A DNA stretch of 64,000 nucleotides from Terribacillus saccharophilus (lineage in GTDB: Bacteria; Bacillota; Bacilli; Bacillales; Amphibacillaceae), in the NCBI RefSeq assembly GCF_002272745.1, contig NZ_NPBD01000007.1, positions 620,001 through 684,000 on the forward strand, written 5' to 3'. The notes below the pieces were generated by a model. That model was not told the DNA's origin and ran no database searches. It saw only the letters and a program-made list of their open reading frames with translations. This document shows, in pieces, positions 25,156-33,576 of this stretch. Each line of letters begins with the position of its first letter. Position 1 is the stretch's first letter. Both the position numbers and the translations under genes were made by a program.

Positions 25156-25822
25156 GACAAATGTCCGATCTCTCATAACAAAGTTCAATCCGAAATCTCC
25201 TATATCTGAGCAGTATCGTACAATCCGTACAAATATTGAATTTGCATCAGTGGATGCAACGATGCGCTCACTTCTAGTGACATCGTCGGGTCCATCCGAA
25301 GGGAAATCATCTACAACGGCAAACCTGGCTGTTGTCTTTGCGCAACAAGGTAAAAAGGTATTGTTAATTGATGCTGATCTACGTAAACCAACTGTACATT
25401 ACACATTCAAGCTAGATAATCGTGCGGGTCTTAGCACTGTACTAGTAGGCGAAAAATCTTTAGAGGAAGCAACCAAGGAAACGGATGTTCCGAATTTAGA
25501 CATTCTTACATGCGGACCTATACCGCCGAACCCCTCTGAACTATTAGGTTCTAACGCTATGAAGCAACTGATTCTAAAAGCACAGGAAACGTATGACATG
25601 GTTATCTTTGATACACCGCCAGTATTGGCTGTAACGGATGCACAGATCCTAGCTAATACGTGTGACGGAGCTCTAATCGTCGTGCGCAGCGAACAGACGG
25701 AGTACGATGCGATTCAAAAAGCAAAAGAGCTGCTTGAACCTGCGCATGCTAAGCTGCTTGGAATTGTACTGAACGACGTAGCACAAAAGAAATCGAATAC
25801 TTATTACTACTATGGTAGTTAA
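25130..25822 (+). CDS. CpsD/CapB-family tyrosine-protein kinase
   Basis: A 230-residue bacterial tyrosine kinase that works with the preceding modulator. Walker A is SGPSEGKSSTTANLA, Walker A' is LLIDADLRKPTVH, and Walker B is MVIFDTPPVL. The C-terminus NTYYYYGS is the Tyr cluster that is autophosphorylated and then dephosphorylated by the downstream PHP phosphatase. PISEQYRTIRTNIEF is the activator-binding helix motif. The start is GTG at 25130 behind TTAGGAGAG; the ATG at 25088 lies well inside the previous gene without a site. The kinase cycle governs export and length of the exopolysaccharide. Confidence 0.93.
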   Translation: MAKRKKQFKTNVRSLITKFNPKSPISEQYRTIRTNIEFASVDATMRSLLVTSSGPSEGKSSTTANLAVVFAQQGKKVLLIDADLRKPTVHYTFKLDNRAGLSTVLVGEKSLEEATKETDVPNLDILTCGPIPPNPSELLGSNAMKQLILKAQETYDMVIFDTPPVLAVTDAQILANTCDGALIVVRSEQTEYDAIQKAKELLEPAHAKLLGIVLNDVAQKKSNTYYYYGS

Positions 25823-25833
25823 CCTATGCCAAG

Positions 25834-25864
25834 ATATGTCCTCGATCCACGAGGATATATTTTC
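25834..25864 (+). terminator. Possible attenuator hairpin between kinase and phosphatase genes
   Basis: ATATGTCCTCG pairs with CGAGGATATAT (one G-U) around ATCCA, followed by only TTTT. It lies in the 109-bp gap after the kinase gene. It could be a weak terminator or attenuator inside the operon; in B. subtilis the comparable epsB-epsC gap carries the EAR antitermination RNA. No EAR homology was identified. Confidence 0.4.
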
Positions 25865-25931
25865 GCACTGGATATAGGGAATATGTCATTATTTTTTTCA
25901 ATAATTTGGGGAAATGAAGGGTGTAGATTGT

Positions 25932-26699
25932 ATGATAGATATTCATTGCCATATACTGCCGGGTGTTGACGATGGAGCAAGAACATTGGAAGACAGTATA
26001 GAAATGGCAAAGGCAGCAGCGGCACAAGGTATTCATACCATTGTCGCTACCCCGCATCATCGCAATAATCAATTTGATAATTATCGAGAAGATATTCTGA
26101 CTCGTGTGGATGAATTAAACAGAATATTAGAGGAAGAAAACATAGAAGTTAATATCCTGCCAGGACAAGAAACCAGAATATACGGTGACTTAGCTGAGGG
26201 GTTATCAGCCAAAGAAATTCTACCCGTCAATCTTGATACCCCTTATATCCTTGTTGAATTGCCTACCTCAACTGTTCCTAAATATACGAACAAACTTTTA
26301 TATGATCTTCAAGTAGAAGGGTATACGCCAGTAATTGTGCACCCTGAACGTAATAGTGAATTATTATCAAAACCAGATAAACTCTATGAGCTTGTCAAAA
26401 GTGGAGTGCTGACTCAAGTAACAGCAGCAAGCTTAGTCGGGAAGTTTGGGAAGAAAATAAGGAATTTCAGTCATGAAATTATTCAATCTAATCTTACTCA
26501 TTTTATAGCTTCAGATGCACATAATGTACATAACAGAGGATTCATTATGCAGGATGCATTACAAGAAATAGAAGATACATATGGTGTAGAACTTGTCTAC
26601 TATTACCAAGAAAATGCGGAATTTATGATAGCTGGCGGGTCAATAGTTGGAGGCGTTCCAGAAAGAATTGTGAAGAAGAAGTTTTTGGGCATCTTTTAG
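25932..26699 (+). CDS. CpsB/CapC (YwqE-like) PHP-type tyrosine-protein phosphatase
   Basis: A 255-residue metal-dependent phosphatase that removes phosphate from the Tyr cluster of the preceding kinase. All PHP motifs are intact: DIHCHILPGVDDG at the start, ATPHH (41-43), PGQE (77-80), HPER with His137 and Arg140, SDAH with Asp195 and His197, and the following Arg202. The ATG at 25932 follows AAGGGTG. Structured RNA separates it from the kinase gene. A paralogue at 37324 shares the first residues but has lost several of these residues. The kinase-phosphatase cycle is needed for polymer production in related capsule loci. Confidence 0.93.
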   Translation: MIDIHCHILPGVDDGARTLEDSIEMAKAAAAQGIHTIVATPHHRNNQFDNYREDILTRVDELNRILEEENIEVNILPGQETRIYGDLAEGLSAKEILPVNLDTPYILVELPTSTVPKYTNKLLYDLQVEGYTPVIVHPERNSELLSKPDKLYELVKSGVLTQVTAASLVGKFGKKIRNFSHEIIQSNLTHFIASDAHNVHNRGFIMQDALQEIEDTYGVELVYYYQENAEFMIAGGSIVGGVPERIVKKKFLGIF

Positions 26700-26722
26700 G
26701 GTAGGAGGGAGACAAAAAGTAA

Positions 26723-27391
26723 ATGGCAGAATCAAAGCAAATTTATAAGGCAATTGATGCAAAAGATGTAATAAAAAGTGACAATAAGTACTATCTTTTT
26801 ACCAAAAGAACTATGGATATTGTGTTGTCATCGTTTGGTATTATCTTACTCTTACCTATATTTATATTAATTGCACTATTAATTAAAATTGAAGATAAAA
26901 GAGGTTCTATTTTCTTTTGCCAAGTAAGAGTTGGAAAAGATGGTCAAACTTTTCAAATGTATAAATTTCGTTCTATGGTATCAAATGCAGAGGATTTACT
27001 TGAAAAATTAGTTAAACAAAATGAGGCAAGCGGACCATTGTTTAAGATGAAAGAAGATCCAAGAGTAACTAGGATAGGAAAAATTCTTCGTAAAACTAGT
27101 CTTGATGAATTACCACAATTATTTAATGTACTAAAGGGTGAGATGTCATTAGTTGGTCCACGTCCCGCTCTACCGAGAGAAGTAGACACATACTCATTAT
27201 TTGAACGAGAAAGACTTAAAGTGGTTCCAGGATTGACTTGCTATTGGCAAGTTAAGGGTAGAAGTGACTTAACATTTGAACAACAAGTTTTATTAGACCT
27301 CAAATATATTAATGACAGAAATATGTTTCTTGATATTAAGTTAGTTTTAAAGACTGTAATAGTTCTTTTTAAATCAAAAGGAGCATACTAA
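26723..27391 (+). CDS. Bacterial sugar transferase (undecaprenyl-phosphate sugar-phosphate transferase)
   Basis: A 222-residue initiating enzyme that puts the first sugar-phosphate on the undecaprenyl carrier. One membrane helix (about residues 30-55) is followed by the conserved cytoplasmic domain: VRVGKDGQTFQMYKFRSM, DPRVTRIGKILRKTSLDELP, GEMSLVGPRPALP and PGLTCYWQVKGRSDL. AGGAGGGAG lies about 12 bases before the ATG. From here on the sequence becomes much richer in A and T than the upstream kinase and phosphatase genes, marking the start of a probably transferred cassette. The sugar, such as galactose or a GlcNAc derivative, is not predictable. Confidence 0.93.
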   Translation: MAESKQIYKAIDAKDVIKSDNKYYLFTKRTMDIVLSSFGIILLLPIFILIALLIKIEDKRGSIFFCQVRVGKDGQTFQMYKFRSMVSNAEDLLEKLVKQNEASGPLFKMKEDPRVTRIGKILRKTSLDELPQLFNVLKGEMSLVGPRPALPREVDTYSLFERERLKVVPGLTCYWQVKGRSDLTFEQQVLLDLKYINDRNMFLDIKLVLKTVIVLFKSKGAY

Positions 27392-27395
27392 GGAT

Positions 27396-28175
27396 ATGAA
27401 TAATATAAAAAAAGTTAATTTATTCAATATTACTATTGATAATTTCACAATGAATGAAACATTAGAACAAATACAGAGATTGATATATACCAATATACAA
27501 AATAGGAAGTATAGCTATGTCTTGACGCCTAATGTAGATCATATTATTAACATTCAAAAAGACGATGAATTTAATAATATATATGAAGGTGCAGAAATTA
27601 AAATAGCAGACGGTATGCCTATAGTTTGGGCGTCCAAAATACTTAGGAAACCATTAAAAGAAAGAGTAACCGGAGCTGATTTAACCCCAAAATTAATTGA
27701 GATGGCATATCAACAAAAGCTAAAAGTCTTTATCTTTGGTTCAAAAGAAGGCGTTGCTGCAAAGGCAGTTGCCAAGTATAAGAAGAGTTTTGGGGAAGAG
27801 TTTGAAATAGAATGTTATTCACCGCCATTCGGTTTTGAAAACTCTATAAATGAAGTGAATAAATCTATAGATAAAATCACTTCATTCAGACCTGATATTC
27901 TTCTAGTATCGTTAGGATCTCCAAAAGGAGAATTCTTTATAAAAAGGTATATTGATGAGTTAAGAGTGCCAGTAAGTTTGCAAATAGGTGCAGCTATTGA
28001 TTTTATTGCTGGGACTGTTAACAGAGCTCCGAAATGGATGCAAAAATGTGGATTAGAATGGTTTTATCGTTTCTTACAAGAACCCAAAAGGATGTTTAAA
28101 CGTTATTTTGTACAAGATATGTTATTTATAATTTTACTAATTAAAGAATTTAGAAGGAAAAAGATATATGAATAA
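27396..28175 (+). CDS. WecB/TagA/CpsF family (GT26) glycosyltransferase
   Basis: A 259-residue GT26 enzyme that adds the second sugar to a lipid-linked intermediate, as TagA does in teichoic acid or WecG in common antigen. Family motifs are VLTPNVDHI, IADGMPIVW, RVTGADLTPKL, VFIFGSKEGVAAKA and SPKGEFFIKRY. The C-terminal basic helix (FLQEPKRMFKRYFVQDM) likely attaches it to the membrane. It is 4 bp from the sugar transferase gene and overlaps the next gene by 8 bp. Confidence 0.92.
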   Translation: MNNIKKVNLFNITIDNFTMNETLEQIQRLIYTNIQNRKYSYVLTPNVDHIINIQKDDEFNNIYEGAEIKIADGMPIVWASKILRKPLKERVTGADLTPKLIEMAYQQKLKVFIFGSKEGVAAKAVAKYKKSFGEEFEIECYSPPFGFENSINEVNKSIDKITSFRPDILLVSLGSPKGEFFIKRYIDELRVPVSLQIGAAIDFIAGTVNRAPKWMQKCGLEWFYRFLQEPKRMFKRYFVQDMLFIILLIKEFRRKKIYE

Positions 28176-29256
28176 AATCAATGTGTTGATGGTTGGATCG
28201 AGTTTGGATGTAAAAGGTGGGATGACTACTGTTGTAGAGTCATTCTTAAAAGAAAGTCAGAACTCAGAAAGAATTAGCGTGCAATTTATTCCTACTCATT
28301 TTGAAAAAAACAATAATCTTATAAAGTTGTTTTACTTCTTTATTGCATGCCTGAAAATTTTCTTAACTTTATTAAAAAGTCAGATTGATGTGGTTCATCT
28401 TCATATGTCAGAGCGAGGAAGCTTTAAGCGTAAATACATAATTTTATTAATATCAAAGATGTTCCAAAAAAAAGTGATAATACACACTCATGGGGCTGAA
28501 TTCAAAGAGTATTATCAAGAATCAAATAATTCCACTAAAGTTAAAATTAGAAAACTCTTACAGAAAGCTGATTTAGTAATTACTCTAGGAGAAAAATGGG
28601 ACCAAATTATAAGAACAATCGAACCAAAAACAAACACTTATATATTGAGGAATTCTGTAGACTTACCGAGTGACTTCAATGTGAATAAAGAATTCGGCAG
28701 TAGCATCAATATTTTGTTTTTGGCAGTAACTACAAAGAGGAAAGGGATTATTGACCTTATTAATGCATCTCCTGGGATAATAGAACACCTAGAATCCAAA
28801 AGAAGAAAAGTTATCTTTACTATAGCTGGAGATGGTGATTTATTAAATGAGAGTAAACAGCTCACAAAAGAGCTTAATTTACAAGATAACTTTGATTTTA
28901 AAGGTTGGATCTCAAGGCAACAGATTCAAAACTTGCTTAAAGATACTGACTTGTTTGTGTTGCCCTCATACAATGAAGGATTACCAATGTCTATTTTGGA
29001 AGCATTAAGTTATGCTGTTCCTGTAGTTTCTACTAATGTAGGTAGTATAAACGAGGCCATTGAAGACAACAAAAATGGTTTTCTCATAGAACCAGGAAAC
29101 TTAGAAATGATTGAGAATTCAGTAGTGGAAATATTAAATAGCCCTCATTTAGAAGAATATAGAAGAAACTCTAGACTAATATGTGAGAACAAATTTAATA
29201 ACAAAAAATACTTTAATACAATGTATTCAATATATCAAAGCCTTCAAGGGAGATGA
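28168..29256 (+). CDS. Glycosyltransferase family 4
   Basis: A 362-residue GT-B enzyme using a nucleotide-sugar donor. The N-terminal domain begins INVLMVGSSLDVKGGMTTVV, with the glycine-rich acceptor loop, and contains VVHLHMSERGSFKRK and HTHGAEFKEYY. The C-terminal donor domain has FTIAGDGDLL, FKGWISRQQIQNLL and the EX7E-type motif PSYNEGLPMSILEALSYAVPVVST. Its start overlaps the GT26 gene. It is AT-rich like its neighbours. Donor and linkage are unknown. Confidence 0.92.
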   Translation: MNKINVLMVGSSLDVKGGMTTVVESFLKESQNSERISVQFIPTHFEKNNNLIKLFYFFIACLKIFLTLLKSQIDVVHLHMSERGSFKRKYIILLISKMFQKKVIIHTHGAEFKEYYQESNNSTKVKIRKLLQKADLVITLGEKWDQIIRTIEPKTNTYILRNSVDLPSDFNVNKEFGSSINILFLAVTTKRKGIIDLINASPGIIEHLESKRRKVIFTIAGDGDLLNESKQLTKELNLQDNFDFKGWISRQQIQNLLKDTDLFVLPSYNEGLPMSILEALSYAVPVVSTNVGSINEAIEDNKNGFLIEPGNLEMIENSVVEILNSPHLEEYRRNSRLICENKFNNKKYFNTMYSIYQSLQGR

Positions 29257-29260
29257 GGTC

Positions 29261-29773
29261 ATGGGGTTAAGTAATATTATACAGAGTATAAAGTTAAAAA
29301 GGTTAATCAAGAGAGGTTTGGAAATAGGTGAGAATTGTAAAATTTATGATACGCATATCGATTACGGCCATTGCTTTTTAATCAAGATTGGCAACAATGT
29401 TACTATAACAAATAGTTCTATTTTAGCGCATGATGCCTCTACAAAAATATTTCTTGGTAAAACAAAGGTAGGTAAGGTAGAGATAAAAGATAATGTTTTT
29501 ATTGGCTGGGGAAGTATAGTATTTCCCAATGTTGTGATTGGTGAAAATGCAATTGTGGCTGCGGGGAGTGTGGTAAATAAAGATGTCCCTCCTAATACAA
29601 TTGTAGGAGGAAACCCAGCGAAAAAAATTGGTGATGTACAGCAATTTATTAATAAGAATAAGATTTTAATGGAAACCTCTCCTACCTATTCAACTGAATG
29701 GTCTAAAAAAACTACTGAAGAAATGATAGAAATGAAGGAACAACTCAATACAGGCATAGGATTTGATGAATAG
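29261..29773 (+). CDS. Left-handed beta-helix acyltransferase (sugar O-acetyltransferase type)
   Basis: A 170-residue hexapeptide-repeat protein. Repeats of the type [LIV]GxxxxI are seen (IKIGNNVTITNSSI, VEIKDNVFIGWGSIVFPNVVIGENAIVAAGSVVNKDVPPNT). It carries the typical IVGGNPAKKIG end, and a His in LAHDAS probably acts as the base. It likely O-acetylates a sugar of the repeat unit. The ATG at 29261 follows GGGAGATGAGG, 4 bp after the GT4 stop; the frame to 29183 lies inside that gene. Confidence 0.88.
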   Translation: MGLSNIIQSIKLKRLIKRGLEIGENCKIYDTHIDYGHCFLIKIGNNVTITNSSILAHDASTKIFLGKTKVGKVEIKDNVFIGWGSIVFPNVVIGENAIVAAGSVVNKDVPPNTIVGGNPAKKIGDVQQFINKNKILMETSPTYSTEWSKKTTEEMIEMKEQLNTGIGFDE

Positions 29774-29789
29774 TCTTGGGGGAGCCTAG

Positions 29790-31010
29790 ATGTTAATTAT
29801 TTTTTTGATTTTAGCGATATATACGAATTTATTGGAAGAGTTTTTACCGTTTTTTAGCTATACAGATGAATTTTTCACAATAATTCTTACTCTATATGGA
29901 ATAGTATCACTTTTTATATATTCCAAAAGAAATGAAACAATATTTAACAAGTTTGAAAAAATAGCGTTCTTATTTTCTATATTAGTAGTACTAACTGGAG
30001 TTCTATCTACTGTACTTAGTGATTATAGAAACTCTTTATTTAATGAAATATATACCCTGTTTGGAGATGTTAAATTTATTTTAATTTACTTTGGAATAAG
30101 GTTATATTGTCACTCCTTAAACAAACAAAAATTTAAAAGAGTAGGTAAATATGTTATTTCCTTCTCTTACATTTTTACTGGATACAACCTACTGCTATTC
30201 TTTTTGGATCTGCCATTTAACTTTCTTACAGAATATAGTTATAGATTTGGTATGAAAAATGTGGCATTTGGTTTTGGCCATCCATCGGAATTTGCTATAT
30301 CACTTCTTCTTATAACAACGTTAAACCTTTATTTTTCAATTAAGTATTTCAAGAAAATTAATTATATCTACTTATTCTTGAATTTATTTCTTTTGATTAT
30401 AGGAGGGAGATTAACTTCAATTGGATTCTATATTGTTATTTTGTTGTTGCTAATCTCCTATCGTTATTTTAGAAGATATATTGTTGGAGGGCTCATTGTC
30501 AGTGGTGTAGTTGGCTTCATTTTTGTGAAAGATAAATTAATAGAAACTTTCTTCAGTCTTGAACAGCCAAGAGGGGTACTGATGGTTGCTGGTTTAAAAA
30601 TTAGCCAAGAGCATTTTCCTTTAGGTAGTGGTTTTGGAACCTACGGATCGAATGCTGCAAGGTTAATATACTCGCATGTTTATTATGAGTTTGGTTTTGA
30701 TAAGATCTATGGTTTAGCACCTTGGTATGATAATTTTCTTACAGATTCATATTGGGCGATGATACTAGGGGAGATAGGAATTTTAGGGGCAATACTAATG
30801 TTGATTGTAATGATATTCCTCCTATTAAATGCTTACTCTATAAATAAAAGTACCGTGGGATTAATAGTATCAATACCCTTATTTTACACGTTCCTAAGTA
30901 CTCCTGTTGATACAGCGATTGTTTCGAATAGTGCTTTTTCTATAATGGTAATTGCAGGCTTGTTGATTACTGTAGAAAAAAAAGACAAAACAGAGATATT
31001 ACGGAGGTAG
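29790..31010 (+). CDS. Wzy-like O-antigen/polysaccharide polymerase
   Basis: A 406-residue integral membrane protein with about 11-12 hydrophobic helices, fitting the O-antigen polymerase/ligase family. The large loop late in the protein (FPLGSGFGTYGSNAARLIYS to GLAPWYDNFLTDSYWAMILG) carries the Gly, Arg and Tyr pattern of Wzy_C-type proteins. Sequence divergence is typical of Wzy. It would polymerise repeat units flipped by the Wzx encoded at 32185. The assignment rests on topology and operon context more than motifs. Confidence 0.85.
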   Translation: MLIIFLILAIYTNLLEEFLPFFSYTDEFFTIILTLYGIVSLFIYSKRNETIFNKFEKIAFLFSILVVLTGVLSTVLSDYRNSLFNEIYTLFGDVKFILIYFGIRLYCHSLNKQKFKRVGKYVISFSYIFTGYNLLLFFLDLPFNFLTEYSYRFGMKNVAFGFGHPSEFAISLLLITTLNLYFSIKYFKKINYIYLFLNLFLLIIGGRLTSIGFYIVILLLLISYRYFRRYIVGGLIVSGVVGFIFVKDKLIETFFSLEQPRGVLMVAGLKISQEHFPLGSGFGTYGSNAARLIYSHVYYEFGFDKIYGLAPWYDNFLTDSYWAMILGEIGILGAILMLIVMIFLLLNAYSINKSTVGLIVSIPLFYTFLSTPVDTAIVSNSAFSIMVIAGLLITVEKKDKTEILRR

Positions 31011-31014
31011 TATT

Positions 31015-32175
31015 TTGAATAATGTAGCTTTTATAATTCCGTCATTATCTGGAGGAGGAGCAGAACGTACTGTTTCAAACTTATCCAAAGCTGTTCCAGA
31101 TAATATTAATAAAATCATTATAATTTACCATGAGAAGGAAAACTCTTATGAACATGATGGAACTGTTATAAATCTTAACGTTGAAGGTAGCAACAATGTA
31201 TTAGTTAAGTTTACTAAAACCTTGAAAAGATTAAAACAAATAAGAGATATCAAAAAAGAATATGCAATAGACAAGACGTTTAGTTTTTTAGATAATCCCA
31301 ACCTATTAAATGTTTTGTCATTTAGTGATGATGAGGTTTATGTTTCCATTAGAAATCAACAATCTCTTGAATTTAAAGGGTTTAAAAAGATATTGCATAG
31401 ATGGATAGTTAGTAAGATATATACAAAAGCAAAATATATTGTGGCGATATCTGAAGGTGTCAAAAGCGATTTAATTGATCATTTTGATATTGATAAAGAA
31501 AAAATAAAAGTTATACATAATCCAGTGGATACAAATATGATTGATGCTATGAAAATGGAGAGGGTTGATCTTAATGATTCTCCAACCATTGTAACTGCTG
31601 GAAGATTAGAGAATCAAAAGGGACAATGGCATTTAATTAGAGCCTTTAAGAAAGTCGTTAATAGTTTCCCTAAGGCACGATTGATAATCTTAGGAGAAGG
31701 TAGTCTGAAAGAGAGATTAGAAGTACTGGTAGATGAACTAGATCTTAAAGAAAATATACAGTTTATTGGGTTTCAAAGTAATCCATATAAGTATATATAT
31801 AATTCTCATTTATTTGTTTTACCCTCTTTGTATGAGGGGTTCGGAAATGTTATTTTGGAGGCAATGGCCTGTGGGATTCCAGTAATTTCTACGGATTGCA
31901 AGTCTGGTCCACGAGAAATAATAGCTCCAAATACCTCATATAGTTTAGAGTTAAAAGACTATGAGATTTGTGAGTACGGTATACTAACGCCAAATTTAAA
32001 CAACAATAATTTCAATTCGGTGGATAGACTATCACGAGAAGAAGAAAGTATAAGTACAGCAATTATAAATGTGTTGCAAAATGCAGAATTAAGAGAGCAA
32101 TTATCTGAAAAAAGTACTTTAAGAGTTCAAGATTTTAAGCCGGAAAATGTTATTAAGAAATGGTTAGAGATGTGA
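31015..32175 (+). CDS. Glycosyltransferase family 4
   Basis: A 386-residue GT-B glycosyltransferase. It starts at TTG with GGAGGTAG just upstream and begins NNVAFIIPSLSGGGAERTV, the acceptor-side glycine loop. The donor domain shows VTAGRLENQKGQWHLIRAF, LIILGEGSLKERLE, IQFIGFQSNPYKYI and LPSLYEGFGNVILEAMACGI, the conserved EX7E motif. It resembles GalNAc or glucosyl transferases of capsule loci. Donor unknown. It sits between Wzy and Wzx in the same transcript. Confidence 0.92.
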   Translation: MNNVAFIIPSLSGGGAERTVSNLSKAVPDNINKIIIIYHEKENSYEHDGTVINLNVEGSNNVLVKFTKTLKRLKQIRDIKKEYAIDKTFSFLDNPNLLNVLSFSDDEVYVSIRNQQSLEFKGFKKILHRWIVSKIYTKAKYIVAISEGVKSDLIDHFDIDKEKIKVIHNPVDTNMIDAMKMERVDLNDSPTIVTAGRLENQKGQWHLIRAFKKVVNSFPKARLIILGEGSLKERLEVLVDELDLKENIQFIGFQSNPYKYIYNSHLFVLPSLYEGFGNVILEAMACGIPVISTDCKSGPREIIAPNTSYSLELKDYEICEYGILTPNLNNNNFNSVDRLSREEESISTAIINVLQNAELREQLSEKSTLRVQDFKPENVIKKWLEM

Positions 32176-32184
32176 CGATATAAA

Positions 32185-33564
32185 ATGGTAAAACTAATTT
32201 TTAAGTATGCACCCTCTGTAATAATTCCAACAATGTTGTCTTTAATATTATTTATTATCTATGGTAACCACTTATCGCCTAGTTCTTATGGGAAATATAA
32301 CTTATTTATGACTACTGTTATCTTGTTGGACTCAACCCTGATATATTTCATGTACGGATCAATATTAAGACTGTATAACAATTACCATAGACAGGGACAA
32401 GTCGTAAAGCTTTTTAGCACATTCACCTTGTTGACTGTGATTATTGTGTCTAGTTTATTTATTTTAGGAGTACTAATTAACAAACCTATCTTATCTTATT
32501 TATCACTGGCCCTATGTGGTTTTTCATTTATCAATATACTTTCAAATTATATAAGAGCTCAAAATAATTTACTGTTATTTAATATACTTAAGATGTGCCC
32601 ACCGATTTTCACTTTATTGTGTATATTATTGATTATTTTCTTCGATAAATTATCGGTTGAATCAGCTGTTTTTAGTCTTTATGGACCAATGTTAATTGTA
32701 TCTTTAATTATAATTGTGATTTTCTATTTGAAAAAGAAATTTATTTTCAATATAAACATAAAAATAATTAGCGATGCGTTTACTTACGGAGTACCACTAA
32801 CTGTAGTAGGGTTAATGGGTTTTATTATATCAAGTTCTAGTCGATATATAATTAGTTTTGTACTAGGAGATGAACAATTAGGATATTACTCTTTTTCTTA
32901 TAAGTTGGCAGAATTATTACTTGTAACTATCTCAATGTCAATAGTTATGGCAATGTATCCGCAACTAATTAAAGAATATGAAGAGAAAGGCAGATTTAAA
33001 GCAGAAGATTTGTTAAAGAGATTTGTAAGTGTACATTTTATTATTGTTATACCGGTTATTTGTCTTCTATTTCTCTTTGTAGATGATGTTGTAGAAGTCC
33101 TTTTTAGTCAATATAAAGACGCAGCTTCACTGATTAAATTCACATCATTAGCTCTGATTTTCTTAAGTCTCACCTTCTATACTAATAAAGGATTTGAGTT
33201 AACAAAAAACACTAAGCAAATGATGTTTATATTAATATGGTCGGCTATTATAAGCGTTGTATTGAATATAATATTAATTCCTATTCTGGGTTTAAATGGT
33301 TCTATAGTTTCTACTCTGATTAGTTATCTAATCTATGTGGTAATCTCGATTATTAAAAGTAAAAAGAATTTTACGATAAAATTCCCATATAAGAATATAT
33401 TATGGATTTTTTTAATTAGTCTACTACTATGTTTTCCAGTAAAACTCATTAGCTTCAGTGGACTAAATAATTTTGCTAATACCATAATCTGTATAGCTAT
33501 ATATCTTGGTTTATATTCTTTCACAACTTTTATGTTAATAAAAGTAAAACTATTAAAATTTTAA
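32185..33564 (+). CDS. Wzx-like polysaccharide flippase (MOP/oligosaccharide flippase family)
   Basis: A 459-residue membrane protein with about 12-14 helices, of the polysaccharide transport family. The N-terminal YAPSVIIPTMLSLILF and LSPSSYGKYNLFMTTV, the mid-protein FVLGDEQLGYYSFSYKLAELL and the late NIILIPILGLNGSIVSTLISY match this family. It should move lipid-linked repeat units across the membrane for Wzy. The ribosome binding site is weak, and the start is 9 bp from the preceding stop, so translation coupling is likely. Confidence 0.92.
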   Translation: MVKLIFKYAPSVIIPTMLSLILFIIYGNHLSPSSYGKYNLFMTTVILLDSTLIYFMYGSILRLYNNYHRQGQVVKLFSTFTLLTVIIVSSLFILGVLINKPILSYLSLALCGFSFINILSNYIRAQNNLLLFNILKMCPPIFTLLCILLIIFFDKLSVESAVFSLYGPMLIVSLIIIVIFYLKKKFIFNINIKIISDAFTYGVPLTVVGLMGFIISSSSRYIISFVLGDEQLGYYSFSYKLAELLLVTISMSIVMAMYPQLIKEYEEKGRFKAEDLLKRFVSVHFIIVIPVICLLFLFVDDVVEVLFSQYKDAASLIKFTSLALIFLSLTFYTNKGFELTKNTKQMMFILIWSAIISVVLNIILIPILGLNGSIVSTLISYLIYVVISIIKSKKNFTIKFPYKNILWIFLISLLLCFPVKLISFSGLNNFANTIICIAIYLGLYSFTTFMLIKVKLLKF

Positions 33565-33576
33565 GGGGGATTACGC

